Shown here piece by piece: positions 1-6,340 of a stretch of DNA of 7,857 nt. The stretch is taken from assembly GCA_012329085.1 (NCBI GenBank), contig JAAXQB010000242.1, positions 1-7,857 on the forward strand, written 5' to 3'. The translations under genes were made by a program, and so were the position numbers. The number at the start of each line of letters is the position of its first letter. Position 1 is the first letter of the stretch. Below the pieces are notes generated by a model, which saw only the letters and a list, made by a program, of their open reading frames with translations, had not been told where the DNA came from and searched no databases. This DNA is from Methanosarcinales archaeon (lineage in GTDB: Archaea; Halobacteriota; Methanosarcinia; Methanosarcinales; Methanosarcinaceae).

Positions 1-44
1 GAATATATTTTTAAATTTATATATTAGAATAAATTTTATTCAAG

Positions 45-94
45 AAAAAAAAATAATGGAATTGGTTTTATGCTTATGGCATAAAATCCAATTC
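45..94 (-). terminator. Hairpin plus U-tract terminator of the pilin-like gene
   Basis: The stem arms are 59-73 and 79-94, giving 15 base pairs with one bulged base at 87 and a 5-nt loop at 74-78. Read on the minus strand, the stem begins 24 nt after the stop codon at 119-121. It is followed by a run of nine U residues (the A run at 45-53 on the plus strand). Archaeal RNA polymerase terminates at U-tracts, and the hairpin makes this an unusually clear example. It suggests the upstream gene is transcribed alone. Confidence 0.8.
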
Positions 95-118
95 TCGTTT
101 GCTTTATAATCTTATAGA

Positions 119-907
119 TTATACAAAGGCTTGAAGTCGTAAAAAGTCAATATATGCTGCTTCTATTGGAGCTGGGTCGTTGCGTGTGAAGAAGTATATG
201 AATTCGTCCCCTTCAATTCTGGTAGAGAATTCTTGTACATTAAGACCTACTAGATAGTTAGCCCAATTAGCTTTTAAGCCAGCATCTTTAACAACTGCGG
301 TTTTTATTGATAAGAAATTCGTATAATCAGCTGTATTTTCCTCAGCATCAATAATTGTATCATTAGTGAATATTGCTTTAAGAGTTGTTATATTATACTC
401 AGGTATTTTAACACCATTCATGTAAAAAGATGTAACATTCTCAGTAAGATTAGTAAGACCCTGACCATCGGTGTTAGTAGCCTCAATAAAAGCATTCAAC
501 ATACTATCAGTAGGATCTGCTTGCACAATAAATCCAATTGCTCTTCCACAGGTTCCCATTACACCAACATCTGCAATTCCTTCACTTACTGCGAATGGAT
601 TGTTTTCACAGCATATTGCATGTCTAAGTATTCCAACTCCTGGATTTGCGTGTGTGAAATCTACTGAAAAAGGTCTAAGTAGTTCCCATTCACAATCACA
701 AGATCCAAGTTCAATCATAGCTTTTGATGCGTCTCCTACTTGATCTGCATCTGCTTGTTCTCCTACATCTTCCCCAACAACTCCCATCATTACACCGATT
801 GTTGCAGCTCCAACAACTGCTACTACGACAAGGATAAGTGATGCTACTACTGGTGATACTGCGCGTGTATCTTTTACGATACTATTATATATTGATTTTA
901 GATTCAT
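119..907 (-). CDS. Pilin-like (class III signal) surface protein with compact PstS-like substrate-binding domain
   Basis: This 262-residue protein begins with a short basic leader ending KDTR, then AVSPVVASL and a hydrophobic helix (about residues 16-42). That is the archaeal type IV pilin N-terminus cut by the PibD/FlaK prepilin peptidase, probably near R15/A16, leaving the helix to anchor or assemble the protein. From about residue 64 the order of elements follows phosphate-type (PstS) binding proteins: a GS loop (68-72), NPGV (88-91), GIADVGV (110-116), GR (121-122), an LKAIFTND segment (176-183) and a C-terminal FFTRNDPAPIEAAYIDF segment resembling the family's last helix. The mature domain is about 200 residues, shorter than usual PstS (about 270-300). 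Loops that normally bind phosphate carry Cys70, Cys72, Cys99, Cys100 and Cys120. Four N-x-T sequons (153, 157, 172, 182) suggest surface glycosylation. Export and anchoring are well supported; the ligand is unknown and phosphate looks unlikely. No transporter genes are adjacent. Confidence 0.75.
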   Translation of the reverse strand: MNLKSIYNSIVKDTRAVSPVVASLILVVVAVVGAATIGVMMGVVGEDVGEQADADQVGDASKAMIELGSCDCEWELLRPFSVDFTHANPGVGILRHAICCENNPFAVSEGIADVGVMGTCGRAIGFIVQADPTDSMLNAFIEATNTDGQGLTNLTENVTSFYMNGVKIPEYNITTLKAIFTNDTIIDAEENTADYTNFLSIKTAVVKDAGLKANWANYLVGLNVQEFSTRIEGDEFIYFFTRNDPAPIEAAYIDFLRLQAFV

Positions 908-919
908 ATATTTATTTTG

Positions 920-924
920 CTCCT
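920..924 (-). promoter_or_regulatory. Ribosome binding site of the pilin-like gene
   Basis: AGGAG on the minus strand lies 12 nt before the ATG at 905-907. The spacing is longer than usual, but no other in-frame start lies between them, and the leader and helix begin correctly from this ATG. Confidence 0.55.
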
Positions 925-931
925 ATTTTAT

Positions 932-953
932 TTTAGATTTTGTTTAGATTTTG
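932..953. repeat. Two tandem 11-bp units in the 5' leader
   Basis: The unit TTTAGATTTTG occurs twice back to back (932-942 and 943-953) in the probable untranslated leader of the pilin-like gene. It may be simple slippage or a regulator site; nothing in the sequence decides. Confidence 0.7.
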
Positions 954-1008
954 TTTGTAAGCCTAACTTTATTTAATTTAAGTTTAATCTATCTTTTACA
1001 TAATATTC

Positions 1009-1040
1009 ATATAAATACCATGTTAGATTAGCTAAACTAA
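1009..1040 (-). promoter_or_regulatory. Possible TATA box with adjoining 18-bp palindrome upstream of the pilin-like gene
   Basis: On the minus strand TTTATATG (1016-1009) resembles an archaeal TATA box and would start a transcript near 985, giving a leader of about 75 nt. Immediately upstream, 1023-1040 is a near-perfect palindrome centred on AGCT with eight of nine pairs matching, a plausible operator or activator site. A second TATA-like stretch at about 1057-1069 cannot be excluded, because AT-rich sequence gives many such matches. Confidence 0.3.
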
Positions 1041-1787
1041 ATTTTAAAAACTTGCAATAAATATAAATACTATTACGCACATAATATAAATATAAGAGTG
1101 ATAATCTATATAGTAAATCGTGTATTGGATTACGATGGATTATTTGCTCTGTATATTATCAATGAATGTAATTAATAAATTCAATATTGCTTATTTTAAG
1201 TTTATCTTACATTAAGCATAAGCAATCTATCCATAAGACCATACTTGTATTTTAGTATATCTAAATGATTTAGCTTGCTCGAAGCTTTATAATATGTACA
1301 ATACTATTTATAACTTTCGTCATGCGTTTTTTCATAAAATTTCATCTATTGCAATTGATTTTAGTATATTTTTAGGATTTATTTAACTTTTCCTAATAAA
1401 TTAAAGTTACGATTTTGAAAAATACTAAATATTTAAAAATATTAAAATCATTAGGTAGAACGATTATTTTAAAAAATAAAAAATATTAGGTTTTTATTCG
1501 TGCCGCATAACTTTTTTTTGTTTCACTTAATTTTTTTTAAAATAATTTTAAATTTTTAATCCAATATATTATTTTAAATTTTTTTTTTAATATCATTATA
1601 CTATAAATAATAAATTAAATATTACTATTAATAAATATTAAAAAATACTTAATTATATTTCAATTATACATAATTAATATCATTATATTTAACTATTTTT
1701 TAATATGCCTATTAATTAATATATAAAATTTAATCATAAAATAAGTTATAAAGATTTTATTTAACATAATTTAGAAAGCTCGTTCTG

Positions 1788-1802
1788 AACGCTCTGAGCG
1801 TT
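1788..1802. repeat. Hairpin of the dispersed GCTC family (AACGCTC-T-GAGCGTT)
   Basis: Two 7-bp arms separated by one base form a GC-containing palindrome in an AT background. It is preceded by AAGCTCGTTCTG (1777-1788) and, about 35-45 bp upstream, by an AT-rich stretch with TTTAAC (1760-1765) resembling the linker seen in other copies of the composite repeat. It is the most distant copy from the cluster at 6020-6190. Confidence 0.6.
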
Positions 1803-2034
1803 TATTAGTATTAATAATTGTTCAGTTGTAGAAAAAAATTGAAAGGTTAATTTTTATCTAACTATATTTATACATAATTTTAACTTATTTTATCGGTTAC
1901 ACTACCATAGTTAAAAAATATAATATAAATATAGCTAAATAATATTAATTTCTTTAAAATTTATTATCATATACTATAAGAATGAAGATACAATGAATTC
2001 CAATTATATGAATTTTATAAAAAAATTATAGTCC

Positions 2035-2071
2035 ATGGGGGGGTTGTAGGTGAGATGGTACATATTACCAT
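2035..2071. other. G-rich island with a 6-bp hairpin
   Basis: Seven consecutive G residues (2037-2043), then further GG doublets, lie inside sequence that is otherwise almost free of G and C. Next to them is a perfect 6-bp hairpin (arms 2055-2060 and 2066-2071, loop CATAT). In AT-rich archaeal genomes such islands can mark structured RNAs, but no RNA family was recognised. The 5' part faintly resembles a tRNA acceptor and D-arm, and no 3' half follows. Confidence 0.3.
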
Positions 2072-2209
2072 AGTATATAGAATAAACGAGTTATCAAAAA
2101 CATATGTTTTTAAAAAATGAAAAATATCATTCATACATAGTATAAGAATAAATAGTCTTTTTAATGAAATATTTAAAAAAAATTCGATTTTAATGTATAA
2201 TATAACTAA

Positions 2210-2239
2210 TAGTAATAATATTTATAATAATTATTACTA
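2210..2239. repeat. 10-bp inverted repeat TAGTAATAAT / ATTATTACTA
   Basis: Perfect 10-bp arms (2210-2219 and 2230-2239) are separated by 10 nt. No gene lies nearby, so it is recorded as structure without an assigned role. Confidence 0.5.
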
Positions 2240-2725
2240 ATGAGTTGTTTTTCTAACAAACGGTTAATTTTTCTGAAAATATAATATTAATATTATAAAT
2301 TATATATAATTAAAAATTTAAAATATTTTATACATAGTTTATAGTTCATAATTAAATAATATTTTAATTTAATATACATTATTTAATCTATTAAATTAAA
2401 TTTATATTTAATACATTTATAGTATAATTTATATTTATTTAATATCAATAAAATAAAATCAAAATACAAATTATATGTAAGAAAAGTGAGAGTTAAAAAT
2501 AACATGTATAGAATTTTCTTTTTTTAAGTACCTTGTTTATAATACCTAAGTTTGTAAAATACATATTTAAAATCAATGACATTAATTAACTTTTCTCTGG
2601 AATCCAATTAAAATTGATTAACTCGAACTATTGAATTATCAAATCACATCACAGAAAACAATTTTGTTTTTATTGCATTCATTTATTCAACTGCAATACT
2701 AACTTGATTTAAATCCCTATCACTC

Positions 2726-2972
2726 ATGAAAGTAAATTTAATAATAGCAAAAATACATACACAAATATTGGAAATAAAAAAATAAAAAAAAAATTCACGC
2801 TCTTGAAAAATTAGGTAAGTGGCACACAATTTGTGAAAGTGAGCAAAAAGTTCTTGAAGATTTTTCAGATGCATTTATCAATAAATTATTATTGAAATCT
2901 ATAAAATCATTGAAATTGGCTACAGACAATGATAATAATGCGTTATTTCGATGCTGTAATAAAAGTTTTTAA
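2726..2972 (+). pseudogene. Possible broken small gene of unknown function
   Basis: A frame starting at ATG 2726 reads MKVNLIIAKIHTQILEIKK and stops just inside an A-rich tract (2778-2793). Past the tract a second frame stays open without a start codon to a TAA at 2970-2972. It gives a 64-residue hydrophilic, Glu/Lys/Leu-rich sequence (including LGKWHTICESEQKVLEDFS) whose composition looks more coding than its surroundings. A one-base indel in the homopolymer would join the two parts into about 85 residues. No family was recognised. It may be a decayed gene, a sequencing indel or chance. Confidence 0.25.
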
Positions 2973-3063
2973 TTTAAATATTTGAGACGAGAAAATTTTA
3001 ATTTTTCATATACTAAAAAATCATTTTTAATTTAAAATCATAATTGAAATAAACCCATAGGGA

Positions 3064-3162
3064 AATCGAAATATGCATTAATATAATAAATATATACCAA
3101 TCAATATATTATATTGAATTTTTTTCGTATCAATTGAAATATACATTGATACAATAAATATA
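3064..3162. repeat. Diverged 31-bp direct repeat, 68 bp apart
   Basis: Copies at 3064-3094 and 3132-3162 match at 27 of 31 positions. All four differences are transitions (C/T or A/G). The first copy begins AATCGAAATATGCATTAATA and the second AATTGAAATATACATTGATA. It looks like an old local duplication in non-coding DNA. Confidence 0.55.
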
Positions 3163-3201
3163 AGTATTATTAAACTATTTGTGTATATGCATATATAAAG
3201 C

Positions 3202-3382
3202 ATGCATAAGAAAAAATATAAAAACAAAAACAATATTTTTAGTTATCTTAATAATATTACTTAGTTTAGCATCAATTAATATGTGTAAAAAATACAACGC
3301 TTGAATTAATAGAAAATTCATTTACTCCAACATTTACAAAATTAAAATAAACGAGAAAATAGAAATTTCCCTCAGTGTATAA
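3202..3382 (+). pseudogene. Possible frameshifted small secreted protein or lipoprotein gene
   Basis: ATG at 3202 starts MHKKKYKN, a typical basic signal-peptide start, but this frame soon stops. In the next frame the sequence continues TIFLVILIILLSLASINMC, a good hydrophobic signal core ending in a lipobox-like SINMC. Other frames then give TTLELIENSF and finally NEKIEISLSV with a stop at 3380-3382. The frame changes fall in A-rich tracts. The tail pieces resemble the end of the intact lipoprotein just downstream (TKLIIENPF and AEVSITVYK), so this may be a shortened, decayed paralogue. Alternatives are indel errors in the assembly or chance. Confidence 0.3.
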
Positions 3383-3423
3383 TTTTACAAGTTATATATA
3401 ACGCACATTCTCCTTCGGAGAAT
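3377..3423 (+). repeat. Composite repeat copy G: AT palindrome plus hairpin, in the promoter of the lipoprotein gene
   Basis: The AT palindrome at 3378-3396 is followed after 10 bp by a perfect 7-bp hairpin ATTCTCC-TTC-GGAGAAT (3407-3423). The order matches the copies near 4000, 4090 and 6020, although the hairpin arm sequence is the most diverged of the family. Confidence 0.5.
3392..3401 (+). promoter_or_regulatory. Possible TATA box of the lipoprotein gene
   Basis: TTATATATAA lies about 50 bp upstream of the ATG at 3448, predicting a start near 3420 and a leader of about 25-30 nt. No Shine-Dalgarno sequence is visible before the ATG. The TATA element overlaps the AT palindrome and the hairpin lies between it and the expected start, which would suit repression, but this is inference. 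Confidence 0.35.
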
Positions 3424-3447
3424 TTGCTAATAAAAAAATAAATACTT

Positions 3448-3774
3448 ATGAATAAAAAAATAATAATAATTGGAATGCTTATTATGATATTGGCAACATT
3501 AACTGCAGGATGCATTGGAACATATGTAGTAGATGAATATAGATCTATAAATAATGGTAAAGAAATCTCTTATTCACTTACAGAAGGAACATATCAAATT
3601 TCAATTAGTTCTGATAGGAATCTCAATATTAATATAGTAGGTCATGTTAATGTAGATGGCATAAAGACATTTGATAGGACTATAATATTAGATAGAGATA
3701 CAAAACTTATTATTGAAAATCCATTTAATTTATTTGGAAATTCTGCAGAAGTAAGTATTACTGTTTATAAATAA
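3448..3774 (+). CDS. Small secreted lipoprotein of unknown function
   Basis: The 108-residue product starts with MNKK, a hydrophobic stretch (residues 5-18) and a lipobox LTAGC with the cysteine at 22, so the mature part of about 87 residues should be lipid-anchored outside the membrane. The mature part alternates polar and hydrophobic residues in short segments (ISYSLTEGTYQISISS, NINIVGHVNV, TKLIIENPF, AEVSITVYK), the pattern of an all-beta sandwich. The arrangement of a 'leaky' beta strand, an SSD-type turn and a final IENPF...V.I.V strand recalls small GOLD/pre-peptidase-type beta domains, but no family is confidently recognised. There are no catalytic motifs and only the anchor cysteine. 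It stands alone, convergent with atwA. A possible decayed relative lies just upstream (3202-3382). Confidence 0.8.
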   Translation: MNKKIIIIGMLIMILATLTAGCIGTYVVDEYRSINNGKEISYSLTEGTYQISISSDRNLNINIVGHVNVDGIKTFDRTIILDRDTKLIIENPFNLFGNSAEVSITVYK

Positions 3775-3823
3775 GGTTTATTATAATAAATTTGTATGTG
3801 TTGATGGATGTTGTATATTTTAA

Positions 3824-3860
<37 letters not shown>

Positions 3861-3997
3861 AAATCAACATAAATGAATTGATTTATTAAAATAATTAATT
3901 CCATTAATACCCCATAAAACATTATTTTAAACCAATAATTTTTAAATCAATCAAATATTTATCAATAAAATATGCAAGCCTTTATATTTTTTATTAT

Positions 3998-4048
3998 CCA
4001 TAATTTATATAATGATACACTTAACACTCGTTTTTTACAAGAATGAGT
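3998..4048 (+). repeat. Composite repeat copy A
   Basis: The AT palindrome CCATAATTTATATAATGATA (from 3999) is followed by CACTTAAC and then a weak hairpin with arms ACTCGTT and AATGAGT (4026-4048, one G-U pair). The CTTAAC linker is shared with the copy at 6023. Confidence 0.5.
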
Positions 4049-4083
4049 TATAAAAAGTTTAATTTTATAGATTTTTTTATTGT

Positions 4084-4146
4084 GTATAACTTGTTAAAGT
4101 TATATACTCAAAGAAATTTTTAATAGCTTATTCGGAACGAATAAGC
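4084..4146 (+). repeat. Composite repeat copy B
   Basis: The AT palindrome TATAACTT-GTTA-AAGTTATA (4085-4104) is followed by CTCAAAGAAATTTTTAAT and a perfect 9-bp hairpin GCTTATTCG-GAA-CGAATAAGC (4126-4146). Compared with the hairpin at 6119, both arms carry paired changes. Confidence 0.65.
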
Positions 4147-4213
4147 GTTATCTTGTTTATAATTTTATATTACTCCTTTAACCATTAGCTTATATCCAAG
4201 TTCTAACTCTAAT

Positions 4214-5878
4214 TTAACAACCATCTCCAGTAAGTTGAACACTTTCATCAAATTTTAAATGTGTTTTTGAATTTCCAACATTAACTTTAACATTATCACA
4301 TCCAAAAAATTGTTCAATCATTGTTTTTGGCAATCCAATATTTGATATTTTGCCAGATTCCATAATTGCAACACGGTCACATATTTTTTGCAAAAATTCC
4401 ATATCATGAGATACAATTATAAATGTACAGTCCATTTTTTCACGAGCCATTAATATTGAATTTGAAACATCTACTTTTGTAATTGGATCCATAGTGCCCG
4501 TAGGCTCATCCATAATTATTATTTTTGGCTCTTTAATAAGAACTTGTGCGAGTGCTATCCTATGCCGCTCTCCTTCGCTAATTTCTTCTGCCATATTAAA
4601 TAATATTGATTTTGCTCTTGCTTTTGTAAATCCAATTGTAGCAAGAGTTTTCATGGCTTTTCTAATTCCAAGTTCATACGGCAATTTAAGCCCTATTGAT
4701 TCAGTCAGATTGTCAATAACAGTTCTTCCGGGATATAGCCCATATTCTTGATGTAAAATTCCCATATATTTAACCGCTCTTCCTCTAAAAAGTGGACCGG
4801 GTTTTGTCATATCAATCCATTCGCCCCCAATCTCAACATTAATATCGCCTCCAGTAGGTTGCACAACTCCAATTAATATTTCCGAAGTAGTAGTCTTTCC
4901 TGAACCACTAACCCCTGCAATACCAAAAATTTCACTATTGTTCACTTCAAATGAAACACCATTTACAGCATTAACAACCCCTCTTGTAGCCGAAACATAT
5001 TTTTTTACAAGATTTTCAACTTTGATTATAGGCTTACCTATTTTATACTCATATTCTTTTTCAACGATACCTGCAAGTTTTATAAATTCATTCACAATCT
5101 TTTTTGGAGAGCCTTCATCGATAACTTCTCCATTTTCAAGAAGTATTACTTTATCTGCCATTTGGTCAATAATTTCTGGCCAATGAGAAGTAATAATCAT
5201 TGTCATATTATTTTCATTTACAGAATCCATTATAACCTTATGAACAACTTCAGAAATATGAGGATCAAGAGTTCCAGTAGGTTCATCTGCAAGAAGTAAG
5301 ATTGGATATTTTACAAGCTGTCTTGCAAGAACAATTCTTTGTTTTTCTCCGCCACTTAAATCTCGTGCTAAATGCATTAATCTATGGGACATTTGAACTT
5401 TTTCTATGATGTCTATGGATTTATCCATTACATCGTCTTTTTTATATCCAATTTCATTGAACGAATTTGCAACATTGTCAAGAACTGAAATATCCCCATA
5501 TAATGCAAATGTTCTTTGTAGCATGATTGCCGTTTTTTGTATAACTGCTCTTCTCTCATTACTATGTAAAGAAGATTTTACAAAATCCACTTCATAGGGT
5601 TTAAATGTTTTATTACAACAATTGCATATACTATTTACTTTACTTGGTGGTTTTATAGATTTACAATTTTCACAATATGCCAAATGGTAAATTATGTTAC
5701 CTGATATTTCTTCGTATTTTTCCATTCCTCTAATTGCATGCATAAGAACAGTTTTACCAGCCCCACTTCGTCCTAAAATACCAACAACATCCCCTTCGTT
5801 GATAGTTAGATTTACATTTTTTAAAACTTTTGTACCATCAAATCCAATATTTAAATTTTTAACTTCTATAAAAAGCAT
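4214..5878 (-). CDS. atwA: Methyl-coenzyme M reductase system component A2 (AtwA), twin-ATPase
   Basis: This 554-residue cytoplasmic protein has two fused ABC-type ATPase domains and no membrane segments, the architecture and length of AtwA, which supplies ATP-driven reductive activation of the nickel cofactor F430 in methyl-coenzyme M reductase together with the McrC-containing A3a complex. Domain 1 (about 1-270) has Walker A GRSGAGKT (36-43), Q-loop Gln121, signature LSGGEKQ (174-180), Walker B LLLADEP (194-200) and switch His232. Between Walker A and the Q-loop lies a four-plus-one cysteine insertion (C69, C72, C85, C87, C88) resembling a zinc ribbon. Domain 2 (about 284-525) has Walker A GVSGSGKT (322-329), Gln377, Walker B IIIMDEP (453-459) and His491, but its signature reads ISEGE (433-437) instead of LSGGQ. 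The ATG is preceded by a perfect ribosome binding site. Generic ABC transport is less likely because no permease is present and the insert and domain pairing fit AtwA. Confidence 0.93.
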   Translation of the reverse strand: MLFIEVKNLNIGFDGTKVLKNVNLTINEGDVVGILGRSGAGKTVLMHAIRGMEKYEEISGNIIYHLAYCENCKSIKPPSKVNSICNCCNKTFKPYEVDFVKSSLHSNERRAVIQKTAIMLQRTFALYGDISVLDNVANSFNEIGYKKDDVMDKSIDIIEKVQMSHRLMHLARDLSGGEKQRIVLARQLVKYPILLLADEPTGTLDPHISEVVHKVIMDSVNENNMTMIITSHWPEIIDQMADKVILLENGEVIDEGSPKKIVNEFIKLAGIVEKEYEYKIGKPIIKVENLVKKYVSATRGVVNAVNGVSFEVNNSEIFGIAGVSGSGKTTTSEILIGVVQPTGGDINVEIGGEWIDMTKPGPLFRGRAVKYMGILHQEYGLYPGRTVIDNLTESIGLKLPYELGIRKAMKTLATIGFTKARAKSILFNMAEEISEGERHRIALAQVLIKEPKIIIMDEPTGTMDPITKVDVSNSILMAREKMDCTFIIVSHDMEFLQKICDRVAIMESGKISNIGLPKTMIEQFFGCDNVKVNVGNSKTHLKFDESVQLTGDGC

Positions 5879-5883
5879 TATTG

Positions 5884-5890
5884 CCTCCTT
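5884..5890 (-). promoter_or_regulatory. Strong ribosome binding site of atwA
   Basis: AAGGAGG on the minus strand lies 5 nt before the ATG at 5876-5878. It fixes the start and predicts efficient translation, in contrast to the weak or absent sites of the other genes here. Confidence 0.85.
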
Positions 5891-5907
5891 TGTTTATTTT
5901 TATGTTA

Positions 5908-5936
5908 GCATATAATTTGTAAATACACATATTTTA
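5908..5936 (-). promoter_or_regulatory. Likely promoter region of atwA
   Basis: Two TATA-like stretches are present on the minus strand: AAATTATATGC (from 5918) and AAAATATGTG (5935-5926). The farther one would give a leader of about 25 nt that includes the ribosome binding site and is therefore preferred. The nearer one would start inside that site. The nearer one also resembles half of the AT palindrome of the dispersed repeat. Confidence 0.3.
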
Positions 5937-6022
5937 ATGAAATGCGTATTTAAGAAAATAAATAGTTCAAATAAATAAAATTTCAAAAACTGTTAATATT
6001 TTTTTATAAGTTTTTTTACTGC

Positions 6023-6186
6023 ATATAATTTATAAAATTATATACTTAACAATCATTAACGCTCAGAACATTTCGAACAAGCTGTCGAATAATGTTCATT
6101 CGTTTCGAATGAGCAAACGCTCATTTGTTCCAAATGAGCTATCAAAGATTTTCTTTAACATTCATTCTATTTCCAAGAATGAGCTT
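6023..6186 (+). repeat. Composite repeat copy C with a cluster of three hairpins
   Basis: The AT palindrome ATATAATT-TATAA-AATTATAT (6023-6043) and linker CTTAACAATCATTAACGCTC lead into three GCTC-type hairpins. These are GTTCATTCG-TTT-CGAATGAGC (6094-6114), perfect GCTCATTTG-TTC-CAAATGAGC (6119-6139) and an imperfect one with arms 6161-6168 and 6176-6183. The 18 bp at 6138-6155 recur exactly at 6598-6615. Confidence 0.75.
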
Positions 6187-6254
6187 CCAAATAAAATAAT
6201 GTTCAAAAAAATTTCTAATTTCTCGTAGCTCGCTTAAGAATATTCTGAATGTCA

Positions 6255-6278
6255 ATATACAATTTATGAAATTATATG
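6255..6278. repeat. AT palindrome copy D, without its hairpin
   Basis: An imperfect copy of the AT palindrome (ATATACAATTTATGAAATTA) is followed by TTTAAGATAATTTTCATT, comparable with the right-hand flanks at 4108 and 6982. A partial hairpin-like stretch (AGCTCGCTTAAG, from 6227) lies on the other side. Confidence 0.4.
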
Positions 6279-6340
6279 TTTAAGATAATTTTCATTTTTT
6301 GGAAAAATAATTTTTTAACATATTAACTTAAATTTTATTT

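Larger units (their letters stand above)
1041..2725. other. Long AT-rich stretch without a recognisable gene
   Basis: About 1.7 kb has no reading frame that looks coding on either strand. Stretches such as 1540-1750 and 2280-2480 are almost pure A and T with long homopolymers. Visible structure is limited to a 9-bp inverted repeat (1186-1194 with 1218-1226), a small AGCTT/AAGCT inverted repeat (1272-1286), a hairpin of the dispersed family (1788-1802), a G-rich island (2037-2071) and a 10-bp inverted repeat (2210-2239). No Orc1/Cdc6-type origin box was recognised. Confidence 0.6.

Noticed and set aside
471..743. 90-codon plus-strand open frame
   Set aside because: It lies antisense inside the well-supported pilin-like gene and has no recognisable domain.
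1134..1214. 26-codon plus-strand frame starting ATGGATTATTTG
   Set aside because: Too short, with no ribosome binding site and no recognisable feature.
2037..2075. A tRNA gene starting at the G run
   Set aside because: The start resembles an acceptor and D-arm, but no anticodon arm, T-arm or matching C-rich 3' end follows on either strand.
1500..2480. A replication origin
   Set aside because: The AT-richness is suggestive, but no origin recognition boxes or orc1/cdc6 gene were seen.
2683..2874. 63-codon minus-strand open frame
   Set aside because: Its composition (Phe/Ile/Tyr runs from A/T homopolymers) is that of AT-rich noise, and the opposite strand looks more coding over the same bases.
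4494..5915. Several plus-strand open frames of 63-85 codons across atwA
   Set aside because: All are antisense to atwA, whose motifs are complete, and none resembles a known protein.
6060..6190. A CRISPR array
   Set aside because: The repeated hairpins are spaced irregularly, differ in sequence and have no uniform spacers or cas genes nearby.
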